A DNA stretch of 64,000 bases from Chloroflexota bacterium (GCA_016210565.1 JACQUA010000367.1:1-64000), one strand, 5' to 3'. Numbered from the stretch's first letter, positions 36,246-45,755 are shown. Notes: generated by a model from the sequence alone, not told the origin. Made by a program: numbers and translations.

Positions 36246-37880
36246 GTGCCTGACGCAATCTACGACGCCATAATAGTGGGAGGAGGCAATAAGGGCCTGG
36301 CCCTGGCGATGTATTTGACCAGGTACGGCGGCATGTCTGTAGCCGTTTTCGAGAAGAGGTTCGAGGCCGGCGGCGGATGGTGCACCGATGAGGGCCCTGC
36401 GCCCGGTTTCCTCGCCGATTACCACGCCACCGCCGTTGGCATCCTCCACCACCCGACCCTGGATCGGGATTTCCCCGAATGGGTGGAATGGGGAGGCTCC
36501 CGCTACAACGAGGTCATGGGCACGGGGGCCATCTTCAAAGAGGATGATTCCTGCATCATCCTGTACAACCGGAAGATAGACCGCAGCCAGGAAAAGACCA
36601 TGCGGTCCATCTCCTCCCTGTCGCCCCGGGATGCGGAAACCTGGGCCGGCTTTCAGAAGAAGCTGGGCAAACTGTATATGCCGGCGGAACTGGAGTGGTG
36701 CTGCACGCCGCCGCCGCCGGTGGACCAGCCGGATGCCCTGGACCGGCTCTTCGCCAACCCCGAAAGCGGCTTCGACCCGAGCTGGTCGGTGAAGTCGCCC
36801 CTGGACGTCTTCCGGGACTGCTTCGAAAGCGAGGCCTTTTGCTCTTTCCTGGGCCGGCTTAACCAGTCGAACCTGGGTATTTCGCCAGACTGCGTGGGGA
36901 CAGGCGCCCTCTCTCTCCTGTTGTGCCTGAGCTGGCTGGCGCCGCGTACCGCGGGCCTCGAAGGGGGCACCCACAGCTACGCCCATGTAGCCGTCAAGAT
37001 CATCCTGGCCAACGGCGGGAAAATATATACCGAGCATGAAGTTGACAGGGTAACCATTGAGAACGGCAAGGCCACCGGGGTGAAGCTGACCGACGGCAGC
37101 GAGATCAAGGCCCGGCAGGCCGTAATCAGTACCCTTGATCCCTATAATCTTTGTTTCCGCCTCATCGGCAGAGAGCATTTGCCCTGGCGGCTGGCCCGGA
37201 GGGTCGAAGGCATCGAGCGCCGCATGACCTGCCTCACCTGGTATACCTGGGCCTTGCACGAGCAGCCGGACTATGTCGCCGCGCAAAAAGAGCCCGATAT
37301 TAACAAGATTTTCTGTCTTTCACTTACCACCAAGGACCCGGAGGGAATCGTCCGCGAACGGGCTTTGCGCATGCTGGGCAAGAATCCCGACGAGCTTGAG
37401 CTGACCATCATTAACCACTCGCTGACCGACAGGACCCGCAAACCCGAGGGCAAGGCCTGTCTACTTACCGAGCAGTTCGTTGTGCCCGCGGACGCGCTAA
37501 CTGAACAACAATGGCTCGAATACAAGAAAAAGCATGCCCAGCAGGTTATCGATATGATGCAGAAGCACACCAGGAACATGTCGTGGGACAATGTCATCGG
37601 CTATATCCCGATGTCGCCCCCTGACATCTGCCATAACCTCAACATGGCGCCCACGGGCAACTGGGCGGTCATTGACAATACCGGCAGCCAGATCGGCAAG
37701 TACCGGCCCATCCCGGAGTTGGCGCGGCACCGGACCCCGATCAAAAACCTTTATGCCACCGGGTCGGCCTGGCACCCCTGGGGATTTGCTGGTTCATATC
37801 AGTCCTACAACTGCTACAAGATCATGGCCGAAGACCTGGGCCTGAGAAAGCCGTGGACGGAGAAGAACGCGCCGTATTAA
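36246..37880 (+). CDS. FAD-dependent oxidoreductase, phytoene-desaturase-like
   Basis: 544 residues. The GTG start follows AAAGGAGGA, a strong site. The dinucleotide-binding IIVGGGNKGLALAMYL and the FAD motif FEKRFEAGGGWCTDE open the protein, and the C-terminal ATGSAWHPWGFAGS is the second FAD contact. This is the phytoene dehydrogenase / amine oxidase-like superfamily, but carotenoid genes are absent, so it likely oxidises some other substrate. It is a same-length paralogue of the next gene, separated by an R8 repeat spacer. It is probably transcribed with it and may be controlled by the divergent Lrp-type gene. Confidence 0.85.
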   Translation: MPDAIYDAIIVGGGNKGLALAMYLTRYGGMSVAVFEKRFEAGGGWCTDEGPAPGFLADYHATAVGILHHPTLDRDFPEWVEWGGSRYNEVMGTGAIFKEDDSCIILYNRKIDRSQEKTMRSISSLSPRDAETWAGFQKKLGKLYMPAELEWCCTPPPPVDQPDALDRLFANPESGFDPSWSVKSPLDVFRDCFESEAFCSFLGRLNQSNLGISPDCVGTGALSLLLCLSWLAPRTAGLEGGTHSYAHVAVKIILANGGKIYTEHEVDRVTIENGKATGVKLTDGSEIKARQAVISTLDPYNLCFRLIGREHLPWRLARRVEGIERRMTCLTWYTWALHEQPDYVAAQKEPDINKIFCLSLTTKDPEGIVRERALRMLGKNPDELELTIINHSLTDRTRKPEGKACLLTEQFVVPADALTEQQWLEYKKKHAQQVIDMMQKHTRNMSWDNVIGYIPMSPPDICHNLNMAPTGNWAVIDNTGSQIGKYRPIPELARHRTPIKNLYATGSAWHPWGFAGSYQSYNCYKIMAEDLGLRKPWTEKNAPY

Positions 37881-37884
37881 GGGA

Positions 37885-38040
37885 GTAGTGAGCAGCGAGT
37901 AGTGAGTAGCGGGTAGCCAGTAGCCCCTCCCCACGCGCCCGCCACGCAGGGCAGGCTAGGCGCAAAGGGTTCAGATTAGCCGGATTGTGGGACCTACTCA
38001 CTTCTCACTACTCGCTACTCGCTACTCACTACTTGATTCT
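37885..38040. repeat. R8 inverted repeat (AGTAGTGAGTAGCGAGTAG)
   Basis: A left arm of AGTAGTGAGTAGCGGGTAG units (37886-37920) faces a right arm of CACTACTCGCTACTCGCTAC units (38005-38033). The pair forms a long hairpin in the spacer between the two FAD oxidoreductases. Confidence 0.85.
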
Positions 38041-38064
38041 GAATTCCTTACAAGGGGCAAAGCA

Positions 38065-39699
38065 ATGGAGAAGACCTACGATATCATTATCATCGGCGCC
38101 GGACCAAACGGGCTGGAGGCCGGAGCCTATCTGGCCCGCGCCGGCCTGAAAGTGTTGCTGCTGGAGGCGCGCCACGAAGTCGGCGGCGGCCTGGCCACGG
38201 AAGAAGTCACCCTGGGCGGCTTCATGCACAACACCCACGCCGTCTACATGATGATGGCGGACTATGCGCCGGTCTACCAGGACTTCAAGTTCGAAGAGCA
38301 GTATCTCTGCAAACATATTTACCCGTCCCTACAGTTCGCCATGCCCCTGTCTGACGGCAAGTCCCTCTGCCTCTACTCGGACCTGGAGAAGTCGGTCGCG
38401 TCCATCGCCCGGTTCTCGAAGAAGGACGCCGAGAGCTACCGCGAGCTGTACCACAAGTGCGCCAGGGCGGTGGAGGACTTCATCGCCCCCGCGACCTTCG
38501 CGCCCCCCCTGCCGGCGCTCGACCAGATGGTGAAACTACAAAGCGCCGGAGTGGAATCGGTCAACTGGATGCTCGAAGCCTCGGAGAAGACCCCAAAGGA
38601 GCTCATCGAGGAGCATTTCGAGAACCCCCACGTCCGCGCCCTCATGCTTTACGTGGCCACCCACTGGGGCGTGGACTACGACCAGGCTGGACTGGGCTAC
38701 CTGGTGCTGCTCTATCTCAACCGGGCCACCAACTACCGCCTGGTGCAGGGAGGCTCGCACCGCGCCGCCCAGGCTTTGCACAAGGCCATCCACGAACGGC
38801 AGGGCGTGGTGCTGGACAACGAGAAACCCAGGCGGTTGATCATCGAAGGCGGCAAAGCCACCGGCATCGAGTTGCACGACGGTACCGTCGTCAAAGCCGG
38901 CAAAGCTATCATCAGCACCACCGACCCCAAGGAGACCTTCCTGAACCTGGTGGGGGAGAAGGACCTGGATAAGGATTTCGCCGACAGCGTCAAGGGCTGG
39001 CAGTGGGAGAAACACAGCTTGTTCACCACCTCCCTGGCCCTGGCGGAGGCCCCCAGCTTCACCGCCGCGGCCTCCAACCCCGATTTGAACAAGGCCTTCG
39101 TCTATGTCCTTGGCTACGAGGACCCCGAGACCCTGATGAAAGACTACGACCTGGTGGACAACGGCGAAGTTTCGCCCCAGGCTGCCTTCAACTGCTGCTT
39201 CCCAACCGTACACGACCCCATTCAGGCGCCGAAGGGCCGTCATACCGGTATCATCTCCCGCTTCGCCCCCTACAATCTCAAGGACGGGGGACCGGACAGG
39301 TGGTACAGCATTTCGTACAAAGAGCAGGCGGCCCAGAGCTGCCTGGAAACCCTGCGCCAATATGCCCCGAACATGACGCCGGACAAGGTCCTCTGGAAAT
39401 ACATATGTACCCCGGTCGACCTGCCGAATAAGTTCCTCGACATGGTCCAGGGGTCCTTCAAACAGGGACAATACCACCCGCTGCAAATGGGCTACCTCAG
39501 GCCCAACGAGCAGTGCTCCAACGCCCGCACGCCCATCAAGAACCTTTACGTGGGCGGTTCGTCCAACTATCCGGGCGGCTGTGTCATTTGGGGGGCAGGC
39601 TACCTGGCCGCGAATGCCGTGGCCGACGACCTGGGCATCCAGAAATGGTGGCAGGAGCCGGCGATAGTCACAAAGGCGAAGAAAGCGGGACTGCTGTAG
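38065..39699 (+). CDS. FAD-dependent oxidoreductase, phytoene-desaturase-like, paralogue
   Basis: 544 residues from ATG 38065 with AAGGGG upstream; earlier in-frame codons lie in the R8 repeat. IIIGAGPNGLEAGAYLARAG and LEARHEVGGGLATEE are the FAD-binding segments, and YVGGSSNYPGGCVIWGAG closes the fold. Tandem paralogues of equal length suggest a heteromer or two steps of one oxidation. The substrate is unknown. Confidence 0.85.
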   Translation: MEKTYDIIIIGAGPNGLEAGAYLARAGLKVLLLEARHEVGGGLATEEVTLGGFMHNTHAVYMMMADYAPVYQDFKFEEQYLCKHIYPSLQFAMPLSDGKSLCLYSDLEKSVASIARFSKKDAESYRELYHKCARAVEDFIAPATFAPPLPALDQMVKLQSAGVESVNWMLEASEKTPKELIEEHFENPHVRALMLYVATHWGVDYDQAGLGYLVLLYLNRATNYRLVQGGSHRAAQALHKAIHERQGVVLDNEKPRRLIIEGGKATGIELHDGTVVKAGKAIISTTDPKETFLNLVGEKDLDKDFADSVKGWQWEKHSLFTTSLALAEAPSFTAAASNPDLNKAFVYVLGYEDPETLMKDYDLVDNGEVSPQAAFNCCFPTVHDPIQAPKGRHTGIISRFAPYNLKDGGPDRWYSISYKEQAAQSCLETLRQYAPNMTPDKVLWKYICTPVDLPNKFLDMVQGSFKQGQYHPLQMGYLRPNEQCSNARTPIKNLYVGGSSNYPGGCVIWGAGYLAANAVADDLGIQKWWQEPAIVTKAKKAGLL

Positions 39700-40028
39700 T
39701 CCGGGCAGTCTGAGCTTCGGCCAGCAAGAAGATGCGCCGGCAGTCATTGCCGGTCCCGATTACGGCAGGACGAAGCAATCCCGTAGGGGCGAACCCGTGT
39801 GTTCGCCCGCCGGCGGGGAGACCCGTGTGTCTGCCCCTACGGGGAGGGGTCCGCCGTGCCGCGACGGTGGTCGGAGCCCGTTCGTTTTCATCCTCGATGG
39901 ACCTTTCCCAACGTTTGCAGTGGCCCAATGAAACTATGTTGGGCGTGTTGCTGTTGACCCGCAATACAGGTTTCTTCCCGGATTTCAATAGCCATTCGAA
40001 TATTTCCATTAATTTCACCAAAATCCTC
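39700..40028. other. Spacer with R2-like and GTAGGGGC palindromes
   Basis: AGTCATTGCCGGTC ... GACGAAGCAATCCC (39744-39784) is an R2 variant. A GTAGGGGCGAACCCGTG ... TGCCCCTACGG palindrome follows to about 39845, then CATCCTCGATGG. The AT-richer 39980-40028 leads into a promoter. Confidence 0.6.
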
Positions 40029-40057
40029 TTGACTTTTCGCTGACCCCGTCTTAAAAT
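40029..40057 (+). promoter_or_regulatory. Sigma-70-type promoter of module copy A
   Basis: TTGACT (40029-40034), 17 bases, TAAAAT (40052-40057), then TTGCAACACTGTTTCACAAC. It is clearly homologous to the promoter at 43062-43090 and presumably now drives the MaoC gene directly. Confidence 0.65.
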
Positions 40058-40100
40058 TTTGCAACACTGTTTCACAACATGATGGCAGCAGAAGACAACG

Positions 40101-40288
40101 TGGTACCAGCCCAAGAACGACCTCAACCATGTCCTCACCGAGCGGTTCAGCCGCGAAAAGGCGGAGGACCGGATGGAGATAGATGCTTCACGAAGAAGAC
40201 ATCCCACCGGTCAATACCGTCGATAAGGCCGTGGCCGACCCCCAGGCGCTCCATACCAGGATGATCGTGGACCCGGAGGACGGCCCGG
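40101..40288 (+). pseudogene. Deletion scar of a CaiB/BaiF CoA-transferase (module copy A)
   Basis: From GGTACCAGCCCAAGAACGAC the sequence matches the 43146 gene from about 43966 through GACGGCCC at about 44153. Before 40101 is the module leader, and after 40288 comes the MaoC leader (GATTCCGCTGCTTACGGAGG). Two deletions therefore removed about the first 270 codons and the last 70 codons plus the spacer. The remnant is also frame-shifted (GAGATAGATGCTTCACGAAG versus GAGATACTTCACCAAG). Confidence 0.75.
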
Positions 40289-40312
40289 ATTCCGCTGCTT
40301 ACGGAGGGGGTT

Positions 40313-41446
40313 ATGACACAGGCTGACGTCTTCAGCGAAGAAAATCTGGCTATTGTCAGGTCCCGGATAGGCTCGCCCGTCCCCCGGGGACAGCAGTTCA
40401 ACGAAATAGCCACCAGGGACGCCATCCGGCACTTCGCCCAGGGTTACGGCGACGTCAATCCTCTCTGGCGCGATGATGCCTATGCCGGCAAGACCCGGTA
40501 CGGGTGTATCGTGGCGCCGCCCCTGTTTCTTTATAGTTGCGACCCTCTGGGGATCGGTCCGGCCGGGATGGGATTGCCCGGCGCCCACGGTCTCTGGGCG
40601 AGTGATGAGTGGGAATGGTTTCGGCCTGTCCGCTTAAACGATCGCATAGTTGCAGAAGAAAAGCTGGCGGACCTGAGAGAGGTAACGGGCAGGTTTGCTG
40701 AAAGGCTGTTCAATCAAATAGGCGAAACCATCTATCGCAGCAGCGATGGAGACATCATAGCCAGAAGATTGATGACTGACAGAAGATTTCTCCGCTATCC
40801 GGAAACGGAAAAAGGTGAGAAGAGAGACAAATACCAGGACATTTCGAGGCACAAGTACAGCAGGGAAGACCTCGAAGGAATTTTCGCTGACTATGACAAA
40901 GAGGAAATCAGGGGAGCGAACCCGCGGTGCTGGGAAGATGTTCGGGTCGGGGACGAGCTAGCTCATGTCGTCAAGGGTCCGTTGGTTCTTACCGACCTTA
41001 TTGCCTGGTACATCGGAGTCGGCCCTGCCCCTTTCATCCGGGCCCACGGCATCCGGCTGGCTTATGACCGGAAACATCCGGCCGGGGCATTGCCAGACGG
41101 CCTTGGAATCCCCGACACGCCGCAACGCGCTCATTGGGATGAAGAGTTTGCTAAGAGCATTGGCATGCCCGGCGCCTTCGATCAGGGCAACCAGAGAATC
41201 ACCTGGGTCTCTCAGGTGATGACCAATTGGATCGGTGATGACGGGTTCCTTAAGAAGCTCACCGTATATTTGCGGCGACCCAATGTTCTCGGAGATACCT
41301 GCCGGTGCCGCGGTAAGGTGGTCCGGAAATATGTCGAAAACGAGGAACACCTTGTCGATTGCGAGCTCTGGGCTGACAACCAAAGGGGGGAAAAGTCGGC
41401 CACCGGGGTGGCGACCGCCGTTCTTCCTTCCCGGGGCAAAGTTTGA
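40313..41446 (+). CDS. MaoC-like dehydratase / FAS1-type hydratase, module copy A
   Basis: 377 residues. The ATG follows GGAGGG. The N-terminal hot-dog domain has DAIRHFAQGYGDVNPLWRDD and YGCIVAPPLFLYSC, the R-hydratase signature of MaoC/FAS1-like proteins. A second, more diverged hot-dog-like half follows (residues 190-377), so one chain may form the two-fold unit. It would hydrate a 2-enoyl-CoA. Its close paralogue is at 44592. It overlaps no gene and is followed after 51 bases by the acyl-CoA hydrolase. Confidence 0.85.
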   Translation: MTQADVFSEENLAIVRSRIGSPVPRGQQFNEIATRDAIRHFAQGYGDVNPLWRDDAYAGKTRYGCIVAPPLFLYSCDPLGIGPAGMGLPGAHGLWASDEWEWFRPVRLNDRIVAEEKLADLREVTGRFAERLFNQIGETIYRSSDGDIIARRLMTDRRFLRYPETEKGEKRDKYQDISRHKYSREDLEGIFADYDKEEIRGANPRCWEDVRVGDELAHVVKGPLVLTDLIAWYIGVGPAPFIRAHGIRLAYDRKHPAGALPDGLGIPDTPQRAHWDEEFAKSIGMPGAFDQGNQRITWVSQVMTNWIGDDGFLKKLTVYLRRPNVLGDTCRCRGKVVRKYVENEEHLVDCELWADNQRGEKSATGVATAVLPSRGKV

Positions 41447-41497
41447 AGATTCCAGCCACCCGTAGCTAGTACCTGGAACCGTTGGTGGAGCAGCTCG

Positions 41498-42844
41498 TTG
41501 CCTTTTCCTGAGGAATACGAAAGGAAGCTGATTACCGCTGAACAGGCGGCCGGGCTGGTAAAACCAGGCGACCTGGTGGTTTTCGCCTTCGGCAGGCAGG
41601 CAGTCACGGTTGGACGCGCAATTGCTGCCAGAAGGCAGGAATTGAAAGGAACTGATATCTTCCTGACGGCGCCGATATACGACTTCGGTTGGTACGATCC
41701 TGGCTGGGAAGAAATCTTCAGTATCGCCATTTTTCTCCCAACCCCGATATGTCAGGACGCCGTTGACAAAGGAAGGCTGGACATAAATCCGGGCGTGCTA
41801 TTTCCTGGAAATCACCTCGCAGAATTGAGGGACCCGGATATCTTGCTCGTGGAGGTCTCCCCACCCGACGAAAAGGGCTATTGCAGTTTCGGTCAGTCGC
41901 TCTGGAACAAGAGAAGCCAGGTCAGGAGGGCGAAGACGGTGATCGGCGAGGTAAACCGAAACGCGATCCGGACCTACGGCGATAACTATGTGCACGTTTC
42001 GGAAATAGACCATTTCGTGGAGCACATACCTACAGGCAGACAGCCGGGCGACATCCTGCTGGCAGGCAAACCCAGGAGAGAACCCGAACCCTATTTGTCG
42101 GACATAGCCGGACATGTAGCTCGTCTTATCAAGGATGGGGACACCCTGCAAATAGGCATTGGCAGGGCCACCGAGGCGCTGGCCACCCTGGGGATACTGA
42201 AAGGCAGGCAAGACATAGGGTATCACGCCGAGGCTACGACGCCCGGCATCATCTCTCTGGTAAAGGAGGGTGTAATCAATGGGAAACGCAAGACCCTGAA
42301 TCCCGGGAAACTGGTAGCTACCTCCATTGGAGGCGGGAGCAAAGATGAAATGGACTGGGTCGATAACAACCCGGGGTTCTGGTTGATGGACGCGGACTAC
42401 GTAGAAGATATCAGGATAATATCAGCTCACGACAACATGGTGGCGATCAACAGTGCTCTGTCAGTAGACCTCACCGGGCAGATCAACGCCGAAACCCTGG
42501 GCAATCGCATCATCTCCGGCCCCGGGGGACAAATACCTTTCGTCATTGGCGCCCTTCTCTCCAGGGGCGGCCGCGCCGTCACCGTCCTCCCGTCCACCGC
42601 TTCCGGGGGCGCCGCCTCCCGGATCGTCGCCCAATTCCCCACCGGCTCGGCGGTTACCATCCAGCGTTGCTGCGCCGATATCGTGGCCACCGAGTATGGA
42701 GTGGCCCATCTCCGGGGCAAAACCATCCGGCAACGCGCCGAGGAGCTTATCGCCATCGCTCATCCGGATTTCCGGCATGAGTTGAGGGCACACGCCGTCC
42801 ACATCAGACCTGTGTATCCACCCGGAGTAAGCCGTGGTTCCTGA
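41498..42844 (+). CDS. Acetyl-CoA hydrolase/CoA-transferase family protein (family I type), module copy A
   Basis: 448 residues with a TTG start and GGAG seven bases upstream. Family I enzymes pass CoA through a glutamyl thioester. The catalytic Glu245 lies in DIGYHAEATTPGIISL, and DGDTLQIGIGRATEAL and SGPGGQIPFVIGA are family blocks. Members include acetate, 4-hydroxybutyrate and succinate CoA-transferases. It might recycle CoA from the activated substrate. It closely resembles the 45818 protein, though the C-terminal 15 residues differ completely. Confidence 0.87.
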   Translation: MPFPEEYERKLITAEQAAGLVKPGDLVVFAFGRQAVTVGRAIAARRQELKGTDIFLTAPIYDFGWYDPGWEEIFSIAIFLPTPICQDAVDKGRLDINPGVLFPGNHLAELRDPDILLVEVSPPDEKGYCSFGQSLWNKRSQVRRAKTVIGEVNRNAIRTYGDNYVHVSEIDHFVEHIPTGRQPGDILLAGKPRREPEPYLSDIAGHVARLIKDGDTLQIGIGRATEALATLGILKGRQDIGYHAEATTPGIISLVKEGVINGKRKTLNPGKLVATSIGGGSKDEMDWVDNNPGFWLMDADYVEDIRIISAHDNMVAINSALSVDLTGQINAETLGNRIISGPGGQIPFVIGALLSRGGRAVTVLPSTASGGAASRIVAQFPTGSAVTIQRCCADIVATEYGVAHLRGKTIRQRAEELIAIAHPDFRHELRAHAVHIRPVYPPGVSRGS

Positions 42845-42869
42845 TTTCTGGCGGGCCTGATTCTGCTAC

Positions 42870-43012
42870 GAAGATGTCATTGCGAGCGAAGCGCGGCAAT
42901 CTCCCAGCCTGTTCAGCCAACTGGGGGATTGCTTCGTCGCTGCGCTCCTCGCAAAGAAAATCCGTTTTCATTCTTGATGGTCCCGACTCGTCGGGATGGG
43001 TGATTGAATCTG
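42870..43012. repeat. R2 palindromic repeat spacer
   Basis: TCATTGCGAGCGAAGCGCGG ... GGGGATTGCTTCGTCGCTGC, then CATTCTTGATGG and GACTCGTCGGGATGG. It fills most of the 300-base gap between copy A and the promoter of copy B. Confidence 0.85.
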
Positions 43013-43061
43013 GAGTGGTATTCTCCCCAAAAAGATTATCGCAAAACACCTGGCGCACCTC

Positions 43062-43090
43062 TTGACTTATCGCTGACGCCATTGTAATAT
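43062..43090 (+). promoter_or_regulatory. Sigma-70-type promoter of module copy B
   Basis: TTGACT (43062-43067), 17 bases, TAATAT (43085-43090), then TCTGCAACATTGTTTCATAAC. The GCAAC element just after the -10 is shared by the four promoter-like sites and may be an operator. Confidence 0.7.
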
Positions 43091-43145
43091 TCTGCAACAT
43101 TGTTTCATAACCTGACGGCGGTAGAAGACAGCAAGGAAGGATTTC

Positions 43146-44360
43146 ATGGCAGGGCCTTTATCAGGAGTCCGCATCCTGGATTTCTCCCACACCACGGCGG
43201 GCGCCTATGGCACCATGCTGCTGGCCGACCTCGGGGCTGAGGTCATCAAGATCGAAGCCGGCGAGGGCGGGTCGGACAGGATCGTCCCCGGACCGAAGTT
43301 CCAGGGCAACAGCTATGTCTACCTCGCCCTGAACCGCAATAAGAAAAGCATCCTCCTGGACTTGCGCACAGAGACCGGCAAAGAGGCCTTCCACGACCTC
43401 GCCAGGGTCTCGGACGTGGTCTGGGACAATTTCCGGAGCGGCGTGATGAAGCGGCTCGGCGCAGACTATGCCACCCTGAAGAGCATCAATCCCCGGATCG
43501 TCGCCTGCTCCATCACCGGCTTCGGTCCCTCGGGCCCATACTGCGACTGGCCGTCGTACGACATCATCGCCTGCGCCCTCAGCGGCATGATGAGCATTAC
43601 CGGAGAGCCGGGCAGACCCCCCGTCCGGCCGGGCATCACCATCGGCGACCTGGCCCCCTCCATGTTCGCCGCGCTGGGCGTCTGCGCCGCCCTGGCATCG
43701 CGGTCGCAGACCGGCGCCGGGCAGGAGGTCCAGATTTCCCAGATCGATAGTATGATATCCCTGATGGGAATCCACATCGCCTATTACTTCTGCGGAGGCG
43801 GAGTCCCCGGTCCCGAGGGGTCGGGGCATCTCACCATCAACCCCTACGGCGCCTATCCCACCAGGGATGGCTACCTGGCGTTGGGACCCTGCTGGCCACG
43901 CATCACCAGGGTGGTGGACGCCGAATGGATGCAGGAAGACCCCCGGTTCAAAGACCGGGAGGTCCGGTACCAGCACAAGAGCGACCTCGACCGTGTCCTC
44001 GCCGAGCGGTTCAGCCGCGAAAAGGCGGAGGACTGGCTCGAGATACTTCACCAAGAAGACATCCCCTCCGCGCCGGTCAATACCGTCGATAAGGCCGTGG
44101 CCGATCCCCAGGTGCTCCACAACAGGATGATCGTGGACCTCAGGGACGGCCCAGGAAATGTGACAAGGATAGCCGGCAACCCCATCAAGACGAAAAGCGC
44201 GGAGGAACAGGAGTTCACCCTTCCGCCGGGGCTGGGACAGCACACCGAACAAATACTTTCGGAGCTTCTGCAATACCCTCCCGACAAGATCGCCAGGTTG
44301 AAAAGAGATTACCACGGCCATGCCGCCGAATTGCAGGCGCACAAGCGTAAGTCGCTATGA
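43146..44360 (+). CDS. Family III (CaiB/BaiF) CoA-transferase, module copy B
   Basis: 404 residues. The ATG follows AAGGAAGGA. GVRILDFSHTTAGAYGTML, AEVIKIEAGEGGSDRIV, ITGFGPSGPYCDW and LGQHTEQIL are the family blocks. The nucleophile position in VQISQIDSM is Asp201, so the enzyme should be active. It begins the intact module with the MaoC-like and hydrolase genes downstream. A terminator-like hairpin separates it from the MaoC gene. Its start relic and C-terminal scar persist at 35494 and 40101. Confidence 0.9.
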   Translation: MAGPLSGVRILDFSHTTAGAYGTMLLADLGAEVIKIEAGEGGSDRIVPGPKFQGNSYVYLALNRNKKSILLDLRTETGKEAFHDLARVSDVVWDNFRSGVMKRLGADYATLKSINPRIVACSITGFGPSGPYCDWPSYDIIACALSGMMSITGEPGRPPVRPGITIGDLAPSMFAALGVCAALASRSQTGAGQEVQISQIDSMISLMGIHIAYYFCGGGVPGPEGSGHLTINPYGAYPTRDGYLALGPCWPRITRVVDAEWMQEDPRFKDREVRYQHKSDLDRVLAERFSREKAEDWLEILHQEDIPSAPVNTVDKAVADPQVLHNRMIVDLRDGPGNVTRIAGNPIKTKSAEEQEFTLPPGLGQHTEQILSELLQYPPDKIARLKRDYHGHAAELQAHKRKSL

Positions 44361-44375
44361 TGGAGGAAAGGGATG

Positions 44376-44505
44376 AAGCCACGAATTGACACGAATAAAC
44401 ACAAACAGAGAGCATGAGTCGGGGGCAGTTATCGCTTTACTGAGTCCAGACTGCAACAGGGAAGACAATTCGTGTGCATTCGTGTGCATTCGTGGTTTCA
44501 GTTAC
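44376..44505. repeat. R10 inverted repeat (CCACGAATT / AATTCGTG ends)
   Basis: GCCACGAATTGACACGAATA at 44375-44394 is opposed by ATTCGTGTGCATTCGTGTGC and ATTCGTGGTTTC near 44468-44500, giving a large imperfect palindrome. Seen only once in this window. Confidence 0.6.
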
Positions 44506-44524
44506 TAACCCCTGTCAACCTGGG

Positions 44525-44563
44525 ATTCGGGGTCCGGGACGACCCCGAATACGGCCCTTTTTT
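44525..44563 (+). terminator. Terminator- or attenuator-like hairpin before the copy B MaoC gene
   Basis: ATTCGGGGTC (44525-44534), loop CGGGAC, and GACCCCGAAT (44541-44550) form a perfect 10-bp stem. Seven bases later come six T residues. It would reduce read-through from the CoA-transferase into the MaoC-like gene. The offset of the T run lowers the confidence. Confidence 0.45.
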
Positions 44564-44591
44564 GTGATTCCGCCGCTTACGGAGGGCGACC

Positions 44592-45755
44592 ATGACACAG
44601 GCCATCGACGTTTTCAGCGACGAGAATCTGTCAATCATCAGGTCCCGAATAGGTTCGCCCGTGCCCCGGGGGCAGCAGTTCAACGAAGTAGCCACCAGGG
44701 ACGCCATCCGGCACTTCGCTCAGGGTTACGGCGACGTCAATCCTCTCTGGTGCGATGATTCCTACGCCGGCAGGACCAGATACGGTTGTATCGTAGCGCC
44801 GCCCCTGTTTCTTTACAGTTGCGAGTGGTCCGGACAGGGCGCCGCCGCCATGGGACTGCGGGGGGCGCATTCCCTGTGGACCGGGGACGAGTGGGAATGG
44901 TTCCACCCGGTGCGGGTGAATGACCGGATCACGTTTGAAGAGAAGCTGCTGGACCTGAGGGAAGTGCAGGGAAAATTCGCCGCGCGCCTCTTTGAGCAGA
45001 TAGCCGAAAAGACATTCAAGAACCAGTCCGGCCAGCTTGTGGCCAGGTGCCTGATGACCTGCCGCCGGTTCACCAGGTACCCGGAAAGCGAAAAGGGCGA
45101 GAAGAGGGACAAGTACCAGGACGCCCGGAAAAAGTACGACAGAGAGGAGCTTCAAGCAATCTTCGCCGACTACGACAAAGAGGAAATCCGGGGCGGCAGT
45201 CCCCGCTACTGGGAGGATGTGCGCGAGGGCGACGCCCTGGCGCACGTGGTCAAAGGCCCGCTGACCGTGACCGACGTAATTGCCTGGTACATCGGCATGG
45301 GGCCCCAGCCGTTCATCCGCGCCCACGGCATCCGGCTGGCTTACGACCGGCGGCACCCCGCGGCGGCCATACCCAACGCTCTGGGCATCCCCGACGTCCC
45401 CATGAGGGTTCACTGGGAAGATGACCTGGCGCGGACCATTGGGTTCCCCGCCGCCTACGACATGGGCAACCAGAGGATTACCTGGGTCTCGCAGGTGATG
45501 ACCAACTGGACCGGCGACGATGGTTTTCTGAAGAAATTCAAGATACAACTGCGGCGTCCCAATCTCATCGGCGATACCTGCTGGTGCCGGGGCAAGGTGA
45601 TCCGGAAGTATGTCGCAAACGGCGAGCACCTTGTTGACTGCGAGCTGTGGGCGGACAACCAGCGGGGGGAGCGTTCCGCCATCGCCACCGCCACCGCCAG
45701 CCTCCCTTCGCGGCAAGCCGACGACCCACAGTACCACAGGCGTCCCCGCCTGTGA
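44592..45755 (+). CDS. MaoC-like dehydratase, module copy B
   Basis: 387 residues. The ATG follows GGAGGG. It is the close paralogue of the 40313 protein: DAIRHFAQGYGDVNPLWCDD, YGCIVAPPLFLYSC and EEIRGGSPRYWEDVREGD are shared or nearly so. The two copies align up to LPSR; copy A then ends in GKV, while this one continues DDPQYHRRPRL, and those codons are an R4 repeat whose TGA serves as the stop. It overlaps no annotated gene; the hydrolase start at 45818 follows 62 bases later. Confidence 0.87.
   Translation: MTQAIDVFSDENLSIIRSRIGSPVPRGQQFNEVATRDAIRHFAQGYGDVNPLWCDDSYAGRTRYGCIVAPPLFLYSCEWSGQGAAAMGLRGAHSLWTGDEWEWFHPVRVNDRITFEEKLLDLREVQGKFAARLFEQIAEKTFKNQSGQLVARCLMTCRRFTRYPESEKGEKRDKYQDARKKYDREELQAIFADYDKEEIRGGSPRYWEDVREGDALAHVVKGPLTVTDVIAWYIGMGPQPFIRAHGIRLAYDRRHPAAAIPNALGIPDVPMRVHWEDDLARTIGFPAAYDMGNQRITWVSQVMTNWTGDDGFLKKFKIQLRRPNLIGDTCWCRGKVIRKYVANGEHLVDCELWADNQRGERSAIATATASLPSRQADDPQYHRRPRL

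Noticed and set aside
38536-39747. Minus-strand open frame of 403 codons opposite the second FAD oxidoreductase
   Set aside because: Same reason: it is antisense to a gene with FAD signatures, and has no domain or ribosome-binding site.
43161-44342. Long minus-strand open frame (393 codons) opposite the copy B CoA-transferase
   Set aside because: It mirrors a gene with clear family motifs. Its translation is rich in His, Gly and Asp with no recognised domain. High-GC third positions produce such frames.
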